Source: an uncultured Bacilli bacterium (GTDB lineage: Bacteria > Bacillota_I > Bacilli_A > RF39 > UBA660). From it: a stretch of 64,000 nt of DNA. Numbering within the stretch: position 1 is the stretch's first letter; each line of letters begins with the position of its first letter. The notes below the pieces were generated by a model. That model worked only from the letters and a program-made list of their open reading frames with translations. It did not search any database and had not been told where the DNA came from. This document shows, one piece after another, positions 55,439 through 64,000 of this stretch. A program made the translations under genes and the position numbers. The stretch spans positions 36,853-100,852 of the forward strand of contig CAKPEZ010000004.1 in the NCBI GenBank assembly GCA_934149465.1, written 5' to 3'.

Positions 55439-57544
55439 ATGAATTATAATAATGAAGAAACAGAAAACGTTCTTGAAAAATATGGACGAGATATAACTAA
55501 ATATGCTGCCTCAGGTAAACTTGATCCAGTTATTGGCCGTGATGAAGAAATACGTAGTATTACACGTATTTTGTCACGAAAAACTAAAAATAATCCAGTT
55601 TTAATTGGTGAACCTGGTGTAGGTAAAACTGCTATAATTGAAGGCCTTGCATCTAGAATTGTAAAAGGAGATGTTCCTCTTACCTTAAAAGATAAAACTA
55701 TTTGGGAATTAGATATGGCATCCTTAATAGCGGGTGCTAAATACCGTGGTGAATTCGAAGAAAGACTTAAAAATGTACTTAACGAAGTTCAAAAAAGTGA
55801 TGGAAAAATAATTATGTTTATCGATGAAATTCATATGATAGTAGGAGCTGGCAAACTAGAAGGCGCTATGGATGCTGGTAATATGCTAAAACCAATGCTA
55901 GCTCGTGGTGAAATTCGTTGTATAGGTGCTACTACTCTTAATGAATATCGTAAATATATTGAATCAGATGGAGCCTTAGAAAGAAGATTCCAAAAAGTAA
56001 TGGTTAAAGAACCAACTGTATTAGATACTATAACTATCCTACGTGGTTTAAAAAATAGATTTGAAATGCATCATGGAGTAAATATAACAGATAAAGCTAT
56101 AATAGCGGCAGTTACTTTATCAAATAGATATATTACAGATAGATTCTTACCAGACAAAGCAATTGATCTAATAGATGAAGCTTGCGCTACTATTAAGGTT
56201 CAAATGGAATCTGTCCCAGAAGATCTAGATATTTTATCACGTAAAATAATGCGTCTTGAAATAGAAAAAGAAGCTATCAAAAAAGATAAAGATTCTTTAA
56301 GCATAGCACGTAAAGAAGAAATAGATAAACAATTAATAGACTTAAAAGAAGAAGAGAAAAAATTAAGAACAGCTTGGGAAAATGAAAAACAAATTAATGA
56401 AAAAATTAATCTAAAAAAGAAAGAATTAGAAAAAGCTAGATTTGACTTAGAATTAGCAGAAAGTAATTACGATCTAGAAAAATCAGCTAGATTAAGACAT
56501 GGAGTAATTCCTTCATTAGAAAAAGAAATTTCAGAACTTAATAAGAAAGATGAAAATAAAATATTAAGTGATGAAGTAACAGAAGAAAGAGTTGCTGAAA
56601 TAGTTTCTAAATGGACTAATATTCCACTTACTAAATTAGTAAGCGGTGAAAAAGAAAAAGTTCTTCATCTTGAAGAGAATATGAAGAAACGTGTTAAAGG
56701 ACAAGATGAAGCTATTAAATTGGTAAGTGACGCTATTATAAGAGCTCGTTCTGGAATAAAAGATGCTAATCGTCCGATTGGTTCATTTATATTCTTAGGC
56801 CCAACTGGTGTAGGAAAAACAGAAGTTGCTAAAACATTAGCCTATGAATTATTTGATGATGAAAAGCACTTAATAAGACTTGATATGAGTGAATATATGG
56901 AACCACATTCAGTTGCTCGTTTAATAGGATCTCCTCCAGGATATGTAGGATATGATGATGGTGGACAATTAACAGAAGCCGTACGCCGAAATCCTTATAG
57001 CATAATTCTATTCGATGAAATAGAAAAAGCTCACCGAGATGTTTTCAATATTTTACTTCAAATCTTAGATGATGGTCGTATTACTGATAGCCATGGTAAA
57101 ACAGTAGATTTTAAAAATACTATTATAATTATGACTAGTAACATAGGAAGTGAATATATTCTAGATAATGATATTACTAATAGTAATCAGATAATGCTTA
57201 AATTAAGAGAATATTTTAAACCAGAATTTTTAAATCGTATAGATGAAATCATTATTTTTAATGCTCTTAATAAAGATGTTGTTTATGAAATTTTGGATAA
57301 ATTAATTGATGATTTAAACTCTAGAATTAAAGATAAAAATATTCATCTAGAAGTTACTAAAGATGCTAAAGATTATATTATTGAAAAATCTTATGATCGT
57401 AATTTTGGAGCACGTCCTTTAAAAAGATTTGTAACTAAGAACATAGAGACTATGTTAGCTCAAAATATTATCGAAAATAAGATTAATCCTGGAGATAATA
57501 TTAAAGTTGTTCTTGAAAATGATAAATTAGCGTTAAAAATATAA
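55439..57544 (+). CDS. clpB: disaggregase ClpB lacking the N-terminal domain
   Basis: Hsp100 chaperone that resolves aggregates with DnaK. 701 residues. Begins almost at the first AAA+ domain (Walker A GEPGVGKT, 57-64), has the long coiled-coil M domain (about 250-370) that marks ClpB rather than ClpC, and a second AAA+ with G-P-T-G-V-G-K-T and S-P-P-G-Y-V-G-Y pore loop. The 140-residue Clp_N repeat domain of typical ClpB (about 860 residues) is absent, and no upstream start could supply it. Confidence 0.93.
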   Translation: MNYNNEETENVLEKYGRDITKYAASGKLDPVIGRDEEIRSITRILSRKTKNNPVLIGEPGVGKTAIIEGLASRIVKGDVPLTLKDKTIWELDMASLIAGAKYRGEFEERLKNVLNEVQKSDGKIIMFIDEIHMIVGAGKLEGAMDAGNMLKPMLARGEIRCIGATTLNEYRKYIESDGALERRFQKVMVKEPTVLDTITILRGLKNRFEMHHGVNITDKAIIAAVTLSNRYITDRFLPDKAIDLIDEACATIKVQMESVPEDLDILSRKIMRLEIEKEAIKKDKDSLSIARKEEIDKQLIDLKEEEKKLRTAWENEKQINEKINLKKKELEKARFDLELAESNYDLEKSARLRHGVIPSLEKEISELNKKDENKILSDEVTEERVAEIVSKWTNIPLTKLVSGEKEKVLHLEENMKKRVKGQDEAIKLVSDAIIRARSGIKDANRPIGSFIFLGPTGVGKTEVAKTLAYELFDDEKHLIRLDMSEYMEPHSVARLIGSPPGYVGYDDGGQLTEAVRRNPYSIILFDEIEKAHRDVFNILLQILDDGRITDSHGKTVDFKNTIIIMTSNIGSEYILDNDITNSNQIMLKLREYFKPEFLNRIDEIIIFNALNKDVVYEILDKLIDDLNSRIKDKNIHLEVTKDAKDYIIEKSYDRNFGARPLKRFVTKNIETMLAQNIIENKINPGDNIKVVLENDKLALKI

Positions 57545-57550
57545 AGAATG

Positions 57551-57583
57551 ATCTATGTTTTAAATAGAAACATAGATTTTTTC
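57551..57583 (+). terminator. clpB terminator
   Basis: Perfect 10-bp stem ATCTATGTTT (57551-57560) with AAACATAGAT (57568-57577), then T6. Confidence 0.9.
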
Positions 57584-57614
57584 TTTAAATTATTATATAA
57601 TACCTATATAAAGA

Positions 57615-57656
57615 TGGGGTTATTCATCTTAAAGAAGATAAATAATCCCATATTTT
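57615..57656 (+). other. long hairpin upstream of cysS
   Basis: TGGGGTTATT (57615-57624) pairs with AATAATCCCA (57641-57650) with one G-T pair, and inside it ATCTT pairs with AAGAT around an AAAG loop. A short TATTTT follows. It is neither a T-box (no AGGGTGGNACCGCG) nor a strong terminator. It may be a cysS leader element or a small RNA. Confidence 0.5.
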
Positions 57657-57696
57657 AAACATAAATATATAATATAATGAAAATGGAGGTATTAAA

Positions 57697-59097
57697 ATGC
57701 TATTATATAATACAAAATCAAGAACAATTGAAGAGTTTATTCCTCATGATTCTAAGAAAGTAAAACTTTATACTTGTGGACCTACTGTTTATAGTTATGC
57801 TCATATTGGTAATTTGCGTTGTTATATTATGGAAGATATTTTAGAAAAATCTCTTCGTTATTTAGGATTTAACGTAAAAAGAGCTATGAATATTACGGAT
57901 GTAGGACATCTTAGTAGTGATTCTGATACTGGTGAAGATAAAATGGTAAAAGGCGCTATAAAAGAGCATAAAAGTGTTCTAGAATTAGCTAAATTTTATA
58001 CTGATAAATTTTTTGATGATTGCGCTAAACTAAATATCAAAAAGCCAGAAATAGTTGTTCCTGCTACTACTTGTATTCCTTTATATATAGACATGATTAC
58101 TAGACTTTTAGAAAAAGGATATGCTTACTTTTCTAACGGTAATGTATATTTTGATACTTCTAAATTAAAAGAATATTATGTTTTAAGCAATCATAATGAA
58201 GAAGAGTTAATCGTTGGCGCTAGAGAAGACGTATCTTTAGATGAAAACAAAAAAAACAAAGCAGACTTTGTTTTATGGTTTACTAAATCTAAATTTGCAG
58301 ATCAAGAATTAAAATGGGAAAGCCCTTGGGGATTAGGATATCCAGGATGGCATATTGAATGCTCTTGTATTGCTCTTAAATATTTAGGAGAATACTTAGA
58401 TATTCATTGTGGTGGAGTTGATAATATTTTCCCTCATCACACTAACGAAATAGCTCAAACAGAAAGCTATATAGGACATCCTTGGTGTAAATATTGGTAT
58501 CATGTTGAACATCTAAATGATCAAAATGGAAAAATGAGTAAATCTAAAGGTGGTACTTTAACTGTTGATACTCTTATTAAAGAAGGATATGATCCACTAG
58601 CGTATCGCTTTTTCTGTTTACAATCTCATTATCGCAACCAACTTGTTTTTAGTAATGAATCATTAAATTCTGCGTCTAATGCTTACCAAAAATTAAAAAA
58701 TAAGATATTTCAAATTAAAGAAGAAGGAATAATAGATGAAAAGCAAGTAAAAAAATATCAAGATTTGTTTAAAAATAACCTAGAAAATGATTTAAATATC
58801 GCCGAAGCGCTAACTACTTTGTATGCAGTTATAAAAGATAATGATTTATCAGGAAAAAGCAAAATATTCTTAATTAAAGATTTCGATCAAGTATTATCTT
58901 TATCTTTATTAGAAAACAAAAAAGCAGAAGTATCAGAAGAATTACTTAATTACATAAATTCAGAAATAGAAAGAAGAAATATTGCCAAAAAGAACAAAGA
59001 TTATGCTTTAGCAGATGAAATAAGAGAGTCTTTAAAGGAAAAGAATATTATTATCAAGGATACAAGAGAAGGAACTACTTTTGAAATAATAAAATAA
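57697..59097 (+). CDS. cysS: cysteinyl-tRNA synthetase
   Basis: Class I synthetase, 466 residues. Zinc Cys and HIGH motif in [25 protein letters not shown], zinc-binding F-P-H-H, and K-M-S-K-S. Normal length. AAATGGAGGT before the ATG. No T-box visible upstream. Confidence 0.97.
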   Translation: MLLYNTKSRTIEEFIPHDSKKVKLYTCGPTVYSYAHIGNLRCYIMEDILEKSLRYLGFNVKRAMNITDVGHLSSDSDTGEDKMVKGAIKEHKSVLELAKFYTDKFFDDCAKLNIKKPEIVVPATTCIPLYIDMITRLLEKGYAYFSNGNVYFDTSKLKEYYVLSNHNEEELIVGAREDVSLDENKKNKADFVLWFTKSKFADQELKWESPWGLGYPGWHIECSCIALKYLGEYLDIHCGGVDNIFPHHTNEIAQTESYIGHPWCKYWYHVEHLNDQNGKMSKSKGGTLTVDTLIKEGYDPLAYRFFCLQSHYRNQLVFSNESLNSASNAYQKLKNKIFQIKEEGIIDEKQVKKYQDLFKNNLENDLNIAEALTTLYAVIKDNDLSGKSKIFLIKDFDQVLSLSLLENKKAEVSEELLNYINSEIERRNIAKKNKDYALADEIRESLKEKNIIIKDTREGTTFEIIK

Positions 59098-59112
59098 GAA
59101 AGAAGGAATTTT

Positions 59113-59814
59113 ATGTATTACAATTATGATTTAATGAATGTTATTTTAATCTTTATTGTTATATCTTCAGTATTAATTACTGTTTTAGCACAAGCTTTTA
59201 TCTCAATTAGTTATAGGAAATATAAAAATATAGATAATTCTAAAAATATAACTGGTTATGAAGTTGCTCGTGAAATATTAGATAAGAGTGGATTAAAAGA
59301 TATAAATATCGTAGAAACAAGAGGATCTTTAACAGATCATTACGATCCAACTAGAAAAGTTATTCGTTTATCTTCTGATATCTATCATGGTTCAACAATA
59401 GCATCTGCCTCAGTAGCAGCTCATGAAGTAGGACACGCAATTCAGGATAAAGAAGGATATAAATTTATGCGTATAAGGGCAAGTTTAGTACCAATAGTAA
59501 ATTTATGTTCTAAGTTTGGATATATTGTTCTTATGATTGGTTGGATATTTAGTATGTTAGATTTAGCTTATGTTGGTATAATTTTATTAGGAGCAACTTT
59601 GTTATTTCAATTAATTACTCTTCCAGTAGAATTTGATGCATCAAGAAGAGCAGGAGTTCAAATAAAAAAATTAAATATTTTAAATTCTATGGAACAAGAT
59701 GGTAGTAAAAGAATGCTTATGGCAGCAGCCTTTACTTATGTTGCTTCTTTAATTACAACTGTTTTAGAAATACTTCGTTTATTTATATTAACTAGAAGTA
59801 GAGATGATAGATAA
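59113..59814 (+). CDS. YugP-family membrane zinc metallopeptidase
   Basis: 233 residues. N-terminal membrane helix (about 8-32), zinc motif H-E-V-G-H in A-A-H-E-V-G-H-A-I-Q, two more hydrophobic segments (about 130-175), and a final one near 205-228. Matches the YugP (zn_peptidase_2) family. Substrate unknown. Fifteen bases after cysS, so likely co-transcribed; ends at a terminator. Confidence 0.88.
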   Translation: MYYNYDLMNVILIFIVISSVLITVLAQAFISISYRKYKNIDNSKNITGYEVAREILDKSGLKDINIVETRGSLTDHYDPTRKVIRLSSDIYHGSTIASASVAAHEVGHAIQDKEGYKFMRIRASLVPIVNLCSKFGYIVLMIGWIFSMLDLAYVGIILLGATLLFQLITLPVEFDASRRAGVQIKKLNILNSMEQDGSKRMLMAAAFTYVASLITTVLEILRLFILTRSRDDR

Positions 59815-59833
59815 TTTTATCATCTTTTTTCTT
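59802..59833 (+). terminator. cysS-yugP terminator
   Basis: AGATGATA (59802-59809) pairs with TATCATCT (59818-59825), then T5. Confidence 0.8.
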
Positions 59834-59860
59834 TACTAAAAAGCGAACATATGTTAGTAT
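59832..59860 (+). promoter_or_regulatory. dinB promoter with LexA (SOS) box
   Basis: TTTACT (59832-59837), 17-base spacer, TAGTAT (59855-59860). Between them lies CGAACATATGTTAG (59844-59857), matching the Gram-positive LexA/DinR box CGAAC-N4-GTTYG except for one base. Confidence 0.8.
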
Positions 59861-59876
59861 ATATCTAGGTGGTAAT

Positions 59877-61073
59877 ATGGAAAGAATAATAATGCATATT
59901 GATGTAAATAATGCCTTTTTATCATGGACGGCCGTGCATATGTTAAAAAATGGTTATCCTAAAGATATTCGCAAAGAATATGCAGTTATTGGGGGAGATG
60001 AAAAACTACGTAAAGGAGTAGTACTTGCTAAAAGCCTTCCTGCAAAAAAGAAAGGCGTAATAACTGGTGAACCATTATTTCAAGCAAGACGTAAGTGTCC
60101 CTACTTAAACGTATATCCTACTAATACAAAAGTATATCGTTATTATTCGTGGCTTATGTATAAATATTTACTTAAATATTCTCCTACAATAGAAAGATAT
60201 TCTATTGATGAGTGTTTCCTTGATTATACAGAAAGTCAAAAATTATTTGGAGATCCATATCAATTAGCGTGTAAAATTAAAGAAGATATAAAAAAATATC
60301 TAGGATTTACTGTAAACGTTGGAATAGGAAATAATAAATTATGTGCTAAAATGGCTTCTGACTTTGAAAAACCAGATAAAGTTCATACTTTATACCAAGA
60401 TGAAATAAAAGAGAAAATGTGGCCCTTATCAGTTGATGATCTATTTATGGTAGGAAAACAAACTGCTACTAAGTTGCATGCCTTAAATATTAATACAATC
60501 GCAGAACTTGCTAAAACAGATCTTGAATTTTTAAAAATTCATTTTAAAAGTTTTGCTCTAACTTTATGGAATTTTGCTAATGGAATAGATAATTCTTTAG
60601 TAGAACCAGTAAAACCTGAACAAAAAAGTATTTCTATGACAACAGTATTACCATATGATTATGAAGATAAAGATAAACTTTTATTTGTCATAAAGAAATT
60701 ATCTATAGCAGTAGGAATGAAATTAAGGAAACAAAATAAATACGCTAATACAATAATACTAGGATTTAAATATAAGGATTTTTCTAAAATTAGTAAACAA
60801 GCAAAGTGTAATTCTTCTATAAATAGTGATCATGCAATATATGAAGAAGTAAAGCTAATTTTTAACAAATTATGGAAGGGTGAAAAGATAAGAAGCATTA
60901 CGGTTGGAGTGTCTGATTTAGATAATGTTTGTAAAGTCCAATTATCTTTATTTGAAAATCAATACAAAATTAAAGATGAAGAAATTTCTCTCCAAAAAGT
61001 AATTGACTTAATTAATCAAAAATATGGCACTAATAAAATTATGTATGGACAAATTTCTTCGAAAAATGAATAA
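59877..61073 (+). CDS. dinB: Y-family DNA polymerase (DinB/Pol IV type)
   Basis: Translesion polymerase, 398 residues. Metal ligands D9 and D111-E112 in Y-S-I-D-E-C-F-L-D; thumb and little-finger domains follow; clamp-binding motif Q-L-S-L-F at 355-359. The first motif is H-I-D-V-N-N-A-F rather than D-M-D-A-F, as in a Gram-positive side branch of the family. The SOS box upstream points to damage induction. Confidence 0.92.
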   Translation: MERIIMHIDVNNAFLSWTAVHMLKNGYPKDIRKEYAVIGGDEKLRKGVVLAKSLPAKKKGVITGEPLFQARRKCPYLNVYPTNTKVYRYYSWLMYKYLLKYSPTIERYSIDECFLDYTESQKLFGDPYQLACKIKEDIKKYLGFTVNVGIGNNKLCAKMASDFEKPDKVHTLYQDEIKEKMWPLSVDDLFMVGKQTATKLHALNINTIAELAKTDLEFLKIHFKSFALTLWNFANGIDNSLVEPVKPEQKSISMTTVLPYDYEDKDKLLFVIKKLSIAVGMKLRKQNKYANTIILGFKYKDFSKISKQAKCNSSINSDHAIYEEVKLIFNKLWKGEKIRSITVGVSDLDNVCKVQLSLFENQYKIKDEEISLQKVIDLINQKYGTNKIMYGQISSKNE

Positions 61074-61118
61074 AACTATGCTATAATCTAATAGGAGATA
61101 AGAAAGAAGTGAAAATAA

Positions 61119-63260
61119 GTGAATAAAAAAATTATTACTGCTATTAGTGCAGATTTAAATATAAAAAATAATCAAGTAGAAACTACTTTAAAATTATTAA
61201 GTGAAGGTAATACAATTCCTTTTATTGCGAGATACCGAAAAGAAGCAACATCTAATTTAGATGAAGAACAAATAAGAAAAATTAGTGAAGTATATGAATA
61301 TCAAGTAAATCTTCAAAAAAGAAAAGAAGACGTAATTAGACTTATAGAAGAAAAAGGCTTATTAACTGAAGAATTAGCTTCTCAAATTAATAAAGCATCA
61401 AAATTAATAGAAGTAGAAGATTTATATCGGCCATTTAAAGAAAAGAAAAAAACTAAAGCAACAGAAGCTATTAATAATGGCTTAGAGCCACTTGCTAAAA
61501 TGATGATGTCTTATCAAAGTGAAATAAATTATAGTAAATTTATTAATGATAAAGTAAAAACAATAGAAGAAGCTATTACAGGAGCTAAATATATTATTAG
61601 TGAATGGATTAGTGATAATGCTTACTACCGTAAATGGATAAGAAACTATACTTATAATAACGGAACTATTGTTACAAATAAAAAGAAAAATGCTACTGAT
61701 GAACAAAAAACTTATGAAATGTACTATGATTATCAAGAAAAAGTTAAATATATAAAACCACATCGTATTTTAGCTATTAATAGAGCTGAAAATGATAATG
61801 TTATTAATGTAAATATAGAGATAAATGATGAAGAAGTAATAAAATTCTTAGAAAGTAAAATAATAAAAAATCAATATACAAAAGTAATACCAGAATTAAA
61901 AGATGCTATCAAAGATAGTTATAAAAGATTAATTAAACCAAGTATTGAAAGAGAAATACGAGGAGAGTTAAAAGAAAAATCAGAAATACAAGCTATAGAT
62001 ATCTTTAGTAAGAATTTAGAAAAATTATTATTACAACCACCGATGAAAGATAAGATAGTATTAGGATTAGATCCTGCTTACAGAACAGGTTGTAAATTAG
62101 CTGTTATTGATAATATTTCTAGAGTTTTAGAGATTTGTGTTATATATCCACACGAACCTAAAAATCAGTGGAAAGAAAGCAAAGATAAAATAAAAGAACT
62201 AGTTCACAAATGGAATGTTGATATCATTGCAATTGGTAATGGCACAGCTTCTAGAGAAAGTGAAGCTTTAGTATCTGAAACTATTAAAGAAATTTCCGAT
62301 AAAAATGTAGAATATATTATTGTAAGTGAAGCAGGTGCTTCTGTTTATTCAGCGTCAAAACTTGCAATTAATGAATTTCCAACTCTTCACGTTGAAGAAA
62401 GAAGTGCTATTAGTATAGCAAGAAGACTTCAAGATCCTTTAAATGAACTTATAAAAATAGATCCTAAAAGTATAGGTGTAGGACTATATCAACATGATGT
62501 TAATGCTAAGAAACTAGATGAGTCTTTAGACTTTGTAGTAAGCAAAGCTGTTAATAACGTTGGAGTTAACATTAATACAGCAAGTGCTACTATCTTAAAG
62601 TATATATCTGGTCTTACTAAAAGTTCAATTGATAATCTCCTAAAATACCGAGAAGAACATGGTAAAATAAAAACAAGAGAAGAACTAAAAAAAGTAAAAT
62701 CTCTTGGGAATAAAGCTTATGAGCAATCAATTGGATTTATTAGAATTGTTGATGGTGATAATCCATTAGATAAAACCCCTATTCATCCTGAGAGCTATGA
62801 TATAACAATTAAATTATTAAATTTATTAAATCTAACTCTTGCTGATTTAGGTACAAACAAATTAATTGATAGTCTAGATACAATAGATTTTAACAAGACT
62901 TGTGAACAACTATCTGTCGATAAATATACTTTAGAAGATATTATTAAATCACTAAAGCAACCTAATAGAGATTATCGAGATGATTTTGATAAACCACTTC
63001 TAAAAAGTGATATCCTTCATATAGAAGATTTAACAGTAGGAATGCAGCTGCAAGGAACTGTTAGAAATGTAGTTGATTTTGGTGTCTTTATAGATATAGG
63101 ACTAAAAAATGATGGACTAGCTCACATATCAAAACTAACTAAAGAATATATCAAACATCCATTAGATATATTAAATATTGGTGATATAGTAGATTGCTAC
63201 GTTGAAAGTATAAACTTAGAAAAAAATAAAGTAAGTTTAACTTTAATAAAAGATAATTAA
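61119..63260 (+). CDS. tex: RNA-binding transcription accessory protein Tex
   Basis: 713 residues, close to the family length. N-terminal helical Tex domain with P-F-I-A-R-Y-R-K-E, YqgF/RNase H-like domain around G-L-D-P-A-Y-R-T-G, helix-hairpin-helix repeats (about 475-560), and a C-terminal S1 domain (about 635-710) with G-T-V-R-N-V-V-D-F-G-V-F-I-D-I-G. GTG start. Upstream is an extended -10, TGCTATAAT. nrdG follows by 14 bases. Confidence 0.95.
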   Translation: MNKKIITAISADLNIKNNQVETTLKLLSEGNTIPFIARYRKEATSNLDEEQIRKISEVYEYQVNLQKRKEDVIRLIEEKGLLTEELASQINKASKLIEVEDLYRPFKEKKKTKATEAINNGLEPLAKMMMSYQSEINYSKFINDKVKTIEEAITGAKYIISEWISDNAYYRKWIRNYTYNNGTIVTNKKKNATDEQKTYEMYYDYQEKVKYIKPHRILAINRAENDNVINVNIEINDEEVIKFLESKIIKNQYTKVIPELKDAIKDSYKRLIKPSIEREIRGELKEKSEIQAIDIFSKNLEKLLLQPPMKDKIVLGLDPAYRTGCKLAVIDNISRVLEICVIYPHEPKNQWKESKDKIKELVHKWNVDIIAIGNGTASRESEALVSETIKEISDKNVEYIIVSEAGASVYSASKLAINEFPTLHVEERSAISIARRLQDPLNELIKIDPKSIGVGLYQHDVNAKKLDESLDFVVSKAVNNVGVNINTASATILKYISGLTKSSIDNLLKYREEHGKIKTREELKKVKSLGNKAYEQSIGFIRIVDGDNPLDKTPIHPESYDITIKLLNLLNLTLADLGTNKLIDSLDTIDFNKTCEQLSVDKYTLEDIIKSLKQPNRDYRDDFDKPLLKSDILHIEDLTVGMQLQGTVRNVVDFGVFIDIGLKNDGLAHISKLTKEYIKHPLDILNIGDIVDCYVESINLEKNKVSLTLIKDN

Positions 63261-63274
63261 AAGGAAGTATAAGT

Positions 63275-63784
63275 ATGAAAATAAGATTAGCTTCTCCACT
63301 TCAATCTGATAGCATAGTTGACGGAGAAGGAATTAGAACGGTTGTTTGGACTCAAGGATGCCTTCATAATTGCCCTAGTTGCCATAATCCAAGCACTCAT
63401 GATTTAAATGGTGGGACTGAATATGAACTAGAAGATATTTTAAAAGAAATTGATAAACTTGAATTTCAAGATGGAATAACTCTATCTGGAGGAGATCCAT
63501 TTTTCCAAGCTGAAGCCTCTTCTATCATAGCTAAACATGCTAAAGCAAAAGGATTAAATGTTTGGGCATACACAGGATATACTTATGAACAATTATTGTT
63601 GATAAGTAAAAAAAATAAGAATATTAAAGATTTACTAGATAATATTGATGTCTTAATTGACGGAAAATTTGAACTTGCTAATAGAAGTTTAGATGCCAAA
63701 TATCGTGGCTCAACTAATCAAAGAGTTATAAATGTCCAAGAAAGCCTTAAAAAAAACAAAATAATTATTAGAAATGGTTATTAA
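63275..63784 (+). CDS. nrdG: anaerobic ribonucleotide reductase activating enzyme
   Basis: Radical SAM activase for NrdD, 169 residues. Cluster motif C-L-H-N-C-P-S-C-H-N (CxxxCxxC), G-E-G-I-R-T before it, and S-G-G-D-P-F. It implies anaerobic deoxynucleotide synthesis, although nrdD itself is not in this window. AAGGAAG precedes the ATG. Confidence 0.93.
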   Translation: MKIRLASPLQSDSIVDGEGIRTVVWTQGCLHNCPSCHNPSTHDLNGGTEYELEDILKEIDKLEFQDGITLSGGDPFFQAEASSIIAKHAKAKGLNVWAYTGYTYEQLLLISKKNKNIKDLLDNIDVLIDGKFELANRSLDAKYRGSTNQRVINVQESLKKNKIIIRNGY

Positions 63785-63788
63785 ACTA

Positions 63789-63817
63789 TTGACAAAAGGG
63801 GCAATATATAGTAAAAT
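63789..63817 (+). promoter_or_regulatory. tRNA-Gly promoter
   Basis: TTGACA (63789-63794), 17-base spacer, TAAAAT (63812-63817). A GGCAATATA/TATATTGCC inverted repeat (about 63800-63827) overlaps the -10. Confidence 0.85.
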
Positions 63818-63836
63818 TTATATTGCCTACTGAGTT

Positions 63837-63910
63837 GCGGATGTAGTTTAATGGTAGAATAAGAGCCTTCCAAGCTCCTGACGTGGGTTCGATTCCCATC
63901 ATCCGCTCCA
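63837..63910 (+). tRNA. tRNA-Gly (anticodon TCC)
   Basis: 74 bases with encoded CCA. Acceptor stem GCGGATG/CATCCGC, anticodon TCC at 63869-63871 in the loop CTTCCAA, T-arm with GGTTCGATTCC, discriminator T. Confidence 0.97.
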
Positions 63911-63948
63911 TAAGATAAAATCATCGCACCAAAGCGATGTTAATGATT

Positions 63949-63977
63949 AAATCAATCAGAAATGATTGATTTTTTTG
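63949..63977 (+). terminator. tRNA-Gly terminator
   Basis: Perfect 10-bp stem AAATCAATCA (63949-63958) with TGATTGATTT (63963-63972), GAAA loop, then T5. A separate CATCGC/GCGATG hairpin (63922-63939) lies between tRNA and terminator. Confidence 0.9.
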
Positions 63978-63996
63978 TCGTTTAAGAAAGGTGTTG

Positions 63997-64000
63997 ATGA
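63997..64000 (+). CDS. possible start of the next gene (runs off the window)
   Basis: AAAGGTG (63987-63993) followed by an ATG at 63997 after the tRNA terminator. Too little sequence to identify. Confidence 0.3.

Noticed and set aside
57545..57696. T-box leader for cysS
   Set aside because: No AGGGTGGNACCGCG-like antiterminator sequence is present, and the leader is too short.

Overview
The window is the replication-origin region of a low-GC Gram-positive bacterium (Bacillota, class Bacilli in the broad sense). The sequence is very AT-rich. UGA acts as a stop (recF, yidC, spoIIR and mntP end in TGA) and Trp is TGG, so this is not a UGA-recoding mollicute. The gene order follows Bacillus subtilis closely: recR-ebfC-dnaX-SRP RNA-tadA, gyrA-gyrB-recF-dnaN-dnaA-oriC-rpmH-rnpA-yidC-jag-mnmE-mnmG-rsmG-noc, prfA-prmC-spoIIR-mntP, spoIID-spoIIQ-spoIIID-mbl, and rpsF-ssb-rpsR-gdpP-rplI-dnaB. 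Sporulation genes (spoIIR, spoIID, spoIIQ, spoIIID), a FemABX peptidoglycan branching enzyme, a class A PBP and Mbl indicate a walled, probably spore-forming cell. The compact genome is reminiscent of uncultured Erysipelotrichia or RF39-like gut lineages. That placement is inference.

Layout. Positions 1-12436 form the left replichore arm, transcribed leftward. It holds recombination and clamp-loader genes (recR, ebfC, dnaX), tadA, a minimal SRP RNA flanked by four parS sites, gyrA/gyrB/recF, a ComK-family gene, dnaN and dnaA. oriC lies on both sides of dnaA (10901-11065 and 12437-12943). It is packed with DnaA-box-like 9-mers of the form TTATNNACA, mostly TTATGAACA. From 12944 onward nearly everything is transcribed rightward. 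Only three genes run against replication: a 107-residue orphan at 16.4 kb, the PBP at 20.8 kb and a radical SAM gene at 37.2 kb.

Right arm. 12.9-20.8 kb holds L34, RNase P protein, YidC, Jag, tRNA modification genes and noc with a Noc-binding site. 20.8-30.0 kb holds the PBP, argS, RNA polymerase delta, prfA/prmC, spoIIR, mntP, a candidate short RNA and a large unknown membrane protein. 30.1-37.2 kb holds fba, murA, a degenerate SGNH protein, L31, rpiB and the sporulation/mbl block. 37.2-45.3 kb holds a radical SAM protein, DUF951, an AbgT transporter, ychF, tldD/tldE and an unknown 522-residue protein. 45.3-53.2 kb holds the S6-SSB-S18 operon with a probable autoregulatory leader, a soluble GdpP-like protein, L9, the replicative helicase, a LysM/G5/M23 hydrolase, walJ, rlmH and femX. 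53.2-64 kb holds parA/parB, a cold-shock gene, CIRCE-controlled clpB, cysS, yugP, LexA-box dinB, tex, nrdG and tRNA-Gly.

The genes form one chromosome-maintenance neighbourhood: DnaA with its boxes, ParAB with parS, Noc with its site, gyrase, clamp and clamp loader. Around it are translation, envelope and sporulation operons with readable promoters, including sigmaF/sigmaE-like elements before spoIIR, spoIIQ and spoIIID. I saw no insertion sequence, prophage, CRISPR array or defence cassette. The most notable points are the variant DnaA boxes, the ComK homologue between recF and dnaN, the Noc with a long disordered linker and no membrane-targeting N-terminus, the half-length GdpP, and a candidate ~65-nt RNA at 28394-28458.
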